Shown here: positions 52,942-56,118 of the stretch, one piece after another
How positions within the stretch are numbered: position 1 is the stretch's first letter
Layout of the letters: every line of letters begins with the position of its first letter
NCBI RefSeq assembly: GCF_002939865.1
Contig: NZ_MDEE01000031.1
Span: 658 to 56,775 of the forward strand
Direction: 5' to 3'
DNA length: 56,118 nt
Source: Xanthomonas dyei
GTDB taxonomy: Bacteria > Pseudomonadota > Gammaproteobacteria > Xanthomonadales > Xanthomonadaceae
Made by a program: the position numbers and the translations under genes
The notes under the pieces: generated by a model
Databases searched by the model: none
What the model saw: the letters and a program-made list of their open reading frames with translations, nothing else
Told to the model about the DNA's origin: nothing

Positions 52942-55167
52942 GTGCATCCTTGCTGGCAGACGCCTCGCCCCGTCGCCAGACGCAAGGAACCGCTTCTGAT
53001 CACGCTCTCACGCCGCAAGCTTCTCGAGGCCGGCCTTATGGCCCTGGCCACCTCCACATTGCTCGGCGCCTGCACACCGCAGGACACCGCACTGCAGACA
53101 CGCTGGACCCTGTGGCAGGCGAAATGGCGCTGGATGGAAGCCATCGCCCGCAAGCGCCACTGGCAGATGACGCCGCTGCGGATCGCCCCGCCTGCAACCG
53201 AACGTCAGCTGCTGTCGATCGAACGCCGTCACCACCTGCCGATCCCGACACAGCTGCGTCGCGTCCTGCGCGAGCTGTCGGCAGAGGTGACCTTCGGCTG
53301 GTACGTGCCCTCGCACCTGCGCGCGATGGAGCAGCAAGACCTGCCATCCATGAGCTGCAACCGCGACGCGGTGTGGAGCCTGACCCACATCGACACGATG
53401 GCCCTGCCCGTCTTTCTGGACTGGAAGCAGGAGCTGGCCAATCGCGACCTGTCCGAAGCACCCAACAGCCCTGCACTGTGGGAACACCAGTTCGCCTTCT
53501 ACACCCTCATCAATGGCGACTGGCTGACCATCGACACCACGCACCCGGATCCCACCAGGCAACCGGTGCGCTATTTTTCGCACGAGCTGGAAATGCTGCA
53601 CGGCCTGGCGCTGGCCCCGGATTTCTTCAGCTTCATTACCCAGATGTCGGCGTTGGGCATGGCCGGCACCGAATGGGCCTCGTGGATGCGCTTCGGCAAT
53701 GGCCAAAAAAACGACACCTTCTACCTGGATGCCGGCAGCAACGGCGCCAAGGCGTGGCTTGCCTGGCTGGAGCGCGACCCCGCACAGCCCGACAACGACA
53801 CACCGCCAGTGCCGGTAGTGGAGCGCAGTGCGGCCGATCGCGCATTGCTGGACGCCGCACGCGCCAATTCGCTCGCCGGTATCGAGGCGGCATTGCTGGC
53901 AGGCGCCGTGCCCGATTGCACGCCGGACAGCGACTGGCTGAGCGAGCACATCGCGTCCGATCAGGAATTTTCCACCGCCATCAACTACGCCACCCGGCAC
54001 GACAACACGGCCATGATCGCGCGCCTACTCACGGCCGGCGCAACGCTCAACACACGGTTGCTACCGCTCAATACGGCGGTCAAACACAGCACGCTGGCCA
54101 CCGTGCGCTGGCTCATCGACCACGGCGCACGCGTCAACGGCTGGACCAATCAGCGCTATTGGCCGCTGCACGACCTGGTGGTCACCCGCGGGCCCATCGC
54201 CGCAATGACCCGCGCCCAATACCGTCAGCACCTGGTCGACAGCATCAGCATCGGCAGCCTCGACGCGCTGGATGCCATGATTGCCCACGCCAAGGATGCA
54301 CCGACCCGCGCGCGCTATCGCGCCGCCAAGCGTGCCCTGCAGCAAGCCAGCAAGGAGGCGGTGAAAGACGTCGACAGCAAGCTGCGCAACCACCTCAGCC
54401 TGCAGGACTATCTGGACATGCTGGAAGCACTACTGGATGCCGGCGCCGACCCCGACGCACGCTGGGACAACGGCACCACCATGCTCGACTGGGGCGGCGT
54501 CGCCACCGCACGCGTGCTGCTGGCGTACGGCGCCGATCCCAACGCGCGCGACATCCACGGCACCACTCCGCTGCACACCGCCAGCACCGGCGAGAAAGTG
54601 CGTGTGCTGGTTGCCGGCGGCGCCGACATCAACGCGCAGGCCATCGCACAGAACCCCGACGACTCGCTGCACTACACGCCGCTGCAATCGGCCTTGCTGT
54701 CCCACACGCTCGACGGCGACAGCCCCATCACCGCGCTGCTGGAACTGGGTGCGGACGCTACTCGCACCGCAGCCGATGGGCGTTCGTCGCTGGCCTATTG
54801 TTTCCAGCCAGACCTGGTCCGCCTGATCATGGCCAAGGGGCTGGACCCGCTCGCCCTGCAACCGGGCCAGCAAACCCTGTTGCACAATCTCACCTCCCAT
54901 CACTGGTTACCGCGCCACACGTTTCCAAAGGAAGTGACCTTTCTCGACTTTCTGCTGAGCCTGGGCATCGCCATCAACGCCCGCGACGCCCGGGGCCGCA
55001 CCCTGCTGCACTACGCCGCCGAACAGGAAAGCAATGACGAGAGCGCGCCCAATTACGCGCTCGTGGTGGCCAGGGGTGCCGACAAGACCATCAAGGACAA
55101 CGATGGCAAGCGCGCCGTCGACCTGTTTGCCGCCTCGTTGCAGACGGTGCGTGCGGCATTGCGGTGA
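52942..55167 (+). CDS. SUKH (SMI1/KNR4)-ankyrin lipoprotein with Tat-like signal
   Basis: About 741 residues from GTG. The N-terminus reads LSRRKLLEAGLMALATSTLLGAC: a twin-arginine-like signal ending in a lipobox. Residues about 88-130 match the SMI1/KNR4 (SUKH) pattern (ERQLLSIERRHHLPIPTQLRRVLREL), a superfamily rich in toxin-immunity proteins. Residues about 300-740 hold ankyrin repeats (LLDAGADPDARWDNGTTMLDWGG, VLLAYGADPNARDIHGTTPLHTA, YALVVARGADKTIKDNDGKRAVDLF). The real start may be CTG at 52996, with AAGGAA 6 nt upstream and the signal starting at once; the GTG at 52942 adds 18 residues before it. An exported immunity or effector-binding role is inferred. Confidence 0.82.
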   Translation: MHPCWQTPRPVARRKEPLLITLSRRKLLEAGLMALATSTLLGACTPQDTALQTRWTLWQAKWRWMEAIARKRHWQMTPLRIAPPATERQLLSIERRHHLPIPTQLRRVLRELSAEVTFGWYVPSHLRAMEQQDLPSMSCNRDAVWSLTHIDTMALPVFLDWKQELANRDLSEAPNSPALWEHQFAFYTLINGDWLTIDTTHPDPTRQPVRYFSHELEMLHGLALAPDFFSFITQMSALGMAGTEWASWMRFGNGQKNDTFYLDAGSNGAKAWLAWLERDPAQPDNDTPPVPVVERSAADRALLDAARANSLAGIEAALLAGAVPDCTPDSDWLSEHIASDQEFSTAINYATRHDNTAMIARLLTAGATLNTRLLPLNTAVKHSTLATVRWLIDHGARVNGWTNQRYWPLHDLVVTRGPIAAMTRAQYRQHLVDSISIGSLDALDAMIAHAKDAPTRARYRAAKRALQQASKEAVKDVDSKLRNHLSLQDYLDMLEALLDAGADPDARWDNGTTMLDWGGVATARVLLAYGADPNARDIHGTTPLHTASTGEKVRVLVAGGADINAQAIAQNPDDSLHYTPLQSALLSHTLDGDSPITALLELGADATRTAADGRSSLAYCFQPDLVRLIMAKGLDPLALQPGQQTLLHNLTSHHWLPRHTFPKEVTFLDFLLSLGIAINARDARGRTLLHYAAEQESNDESAPNYALVVARGADKTIKDNDGKRAVDLFAASLQTVRAALR

Positions 55168-55230
55168 TGCGCATCAAGGGTGATGCCGATATCCATCGCT
55201 CCATAACCTCCAGGACGCCACAGCAGACGC

Positions 55231-56031
55231 ATGGACAGGAAAAACAAGATCAGCCTTCTGACAATGACATGCCTTGCATCTACGGCATTTGCCACCGCCA
55301 TCTGCCTCGCGTAGCCGCCTGACGGCGCGCCCGAACCCGCAGCGATCCTGGATCACCCCGTAGCAAGCGTCGCTCTTGTGCCCGGCGAATACATCACCGA
55401 AAAGGGATGGGGGCATCTGCGACTGACCAGACACAAGCAATCGCTACGGTTTTCTTTGGAAAGCACTACTGGCCAAGCCATGTGCTTTCTGGAAGGCGCG
55501 ATTGATGGGAACCAAGACATCGCCACAAGCGACACGGGGCCCACGGACTGCAGCGTGCAGTTTGCGGCGACCGCCCAAGGTATCGACGTGACAACCAACA
55601 CGCCGGTCGAATGCAAGTCTCTGTGCGGCTATAACGGCGGTTTCGAAGCCCCGTACCTGCGGGCCATAGACGCCTGCAGCCGCAACGCCCTAGCGCGCAC
55701 GCGCGCTGCATTTCAGCAGCATTACGACCGCAAGGACTACAGTACGGCATTGGCCACCCTGTCCCCGGTACTGGCGCAATGTGCGCCGACACTGGAATGG
55801 GAAGAAGAGGGAGATATCCGCAATGAGCTGGCAATCACCCAGTACAAGAACGCGCTCTACGCGCAGTGTCTGGAAACGTTGAATGCCTACGCGGAAGACG
55901 CAGCGACAGAAGACGAAGCGGTAATGGAGAACTGGCCACCGATCCTTGCGGACCGCTATCTGGCAATCGTACGCGCAGCGCGAACCAATCTTGCCCTATG
56001 CAGGAAAGGGCTGCCCACGCAAAAGAACTAA
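55231..56031 (+). pseudogene. Exported hypothetical gene with an in-frame amber after the signal peptide
   Basis: The ATG opens a signal peptide (ISLLTMTCLASTAFATAICLA). Codon 28 is TAG at 55312-55314, then the same frame runs PPDGAPEPAAILDHPV and on for 217 residues after the next usable start to TAA at 56029-56031. CAG to TAG is the simplest cause. The mature part has eight or more cysteines and a helical TPR-like end (RAAFQQHYDRKDYSTALATLSPVLAQC). The stop abuts the left end of the IS element, so the 3' end may also be cut. Family not recognised. Confidence 0.65.
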
Positions 56032-56118
56032 GGAACCTCTGAACAAAGCACGGCAGATGCGCGACACTACTCGCCTCGTGTTGAGGAATCATCCATGCAA
56101 CTGACGTTCGGCGACGCT
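56032..56118 (+). mobile_element. Left end of an IS5-family insertion sequence (cut by window edge)
   Basis: It begins GGAACCTCTGAACAAAGCAC directly after CTAA, which fits the YTAR target of IS5-group elements. The transposase ATG is at 56095 after a TGAGGAATC ribosome site and encodes MQLTFGDA, the usual start of a family of IS5 transposases found in Xanthomonas and Burkholderia. The remainder lies outside the window. The same 15-bp end occurs alone at 18216-18230. Confidence 0.7.
56095..56118 (+). CDS. IS5-family transposase, first eight codons only
   Basis: ATG followed by QLTFGDA, then the window ends. Identity rests on this octapeptide and on the inverted-repeat end upstream; both are recalled from known IS5-type elements. 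Confidence 0.6.

Noticed and set aside
287..55314. A recoded genetic code with stop as glutamine
   Set aside because: Most genes here terminate normally at TAG, TAA and TGA with hairpins after them, so general recoding is excluded; only three genes are affected.
1..56118. CRISPR arrays, tRNA or rRNA genes
   Set aside because: No evenly spaced repeats with unique spacers, and no T-loop GTTCRA pattern in a cloverleaf context, were found by eye; short RNAs could be missed without a covariance search.

Overview
The window is high-GC DNA from a plant-associated gammaproteobacterium, almost certainly Xanthomonas. The genus is suggested by a secreted expansin fused to a GH5-like module, a periplasmic GH37 trehalase with both trehalase signatures, several c-di-GMP proteins, GTAGGAGCGGC-type REP sequence and typical Xanthomonas intergenic hairpin repeats. 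The species cannot be fixed from sequence alone. No tRNA, rRNA, CRISPR array or replication origin was seen.

Layout. 0-10 kb is a signalling block: a chemotaxis receptor broken by an amber codon, a GAF-PAS-GGDEF cyclase, a secreted M16 peptidase, an odd G/T-rich spacer, and a GAF protein carrying a wrecked GGDEF domain. 10-20 kb holds a proline-rich membrane protein, two copies of a 141-bp MITE-like repeat (one degenerate), a Nei/Fpg glycosylase divergent from a DUF72 protein, trehalase, an NHL-propeller/M23 fusion, an AIM24 protein and a CorA transporter. 20-30 kb has a CycA-type permease, the pseudo-GH5/expansin fusion, a small acidic protein, a PheC-like cyclohexadienyl dehydratase, an EamA transporter, a methyltransferase, three small envelope proteins and a near-intact MITE. 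30-42 kb has a TPR-GGDEF cyclase, a DUF1615 lipoprotein, a GAD-like/Tdi1 immunity-type protein, two secreted S9 peptidases converging on paired terminators, a DUF3817 protein and a YiiX-like cysteine peptidase. 42-49 kb has an esterase lipoprotein followed by the stub of an M1 aminopeptidase, a MarR/CPBP-protease pair, DUF4126, glutathionyl-hydroquinone reductase and an atypical zinc-ribbon SDR. 49-56 kb is accessory: a YHYH/Excalibur protein, unknown secreted proteins, two genes split by in-frame stops, a SUKH-ankyrin lipoprotein, and at the right edge the left end of an IS5-family element.

The most notable points are: (i) an expansin whose GH5 partner has lost both catalytic glutamates and a conserved histidine; (ii) three genes in 56 kb interrupted by a single stop at a position where glutamine is the likely ancestral residue (each explained by one C-to-T change), with the frame intact downstream; (iii) a MITE family with matched 141-bp length and 3-bp TNA target duplications, found in four copies; (iv) a solo 15-bp IS end plus CTAG that matches the IS at the window edge; (v) a beta-propeller fused to an apparently intact LytM/M23 active site.

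Most genes are single transcription units with their own hairpin terminators. The clear or likely operons are esterase plus M1 stub (4-bp overlap) and MarR plus CPBP protease (24-bp gap).
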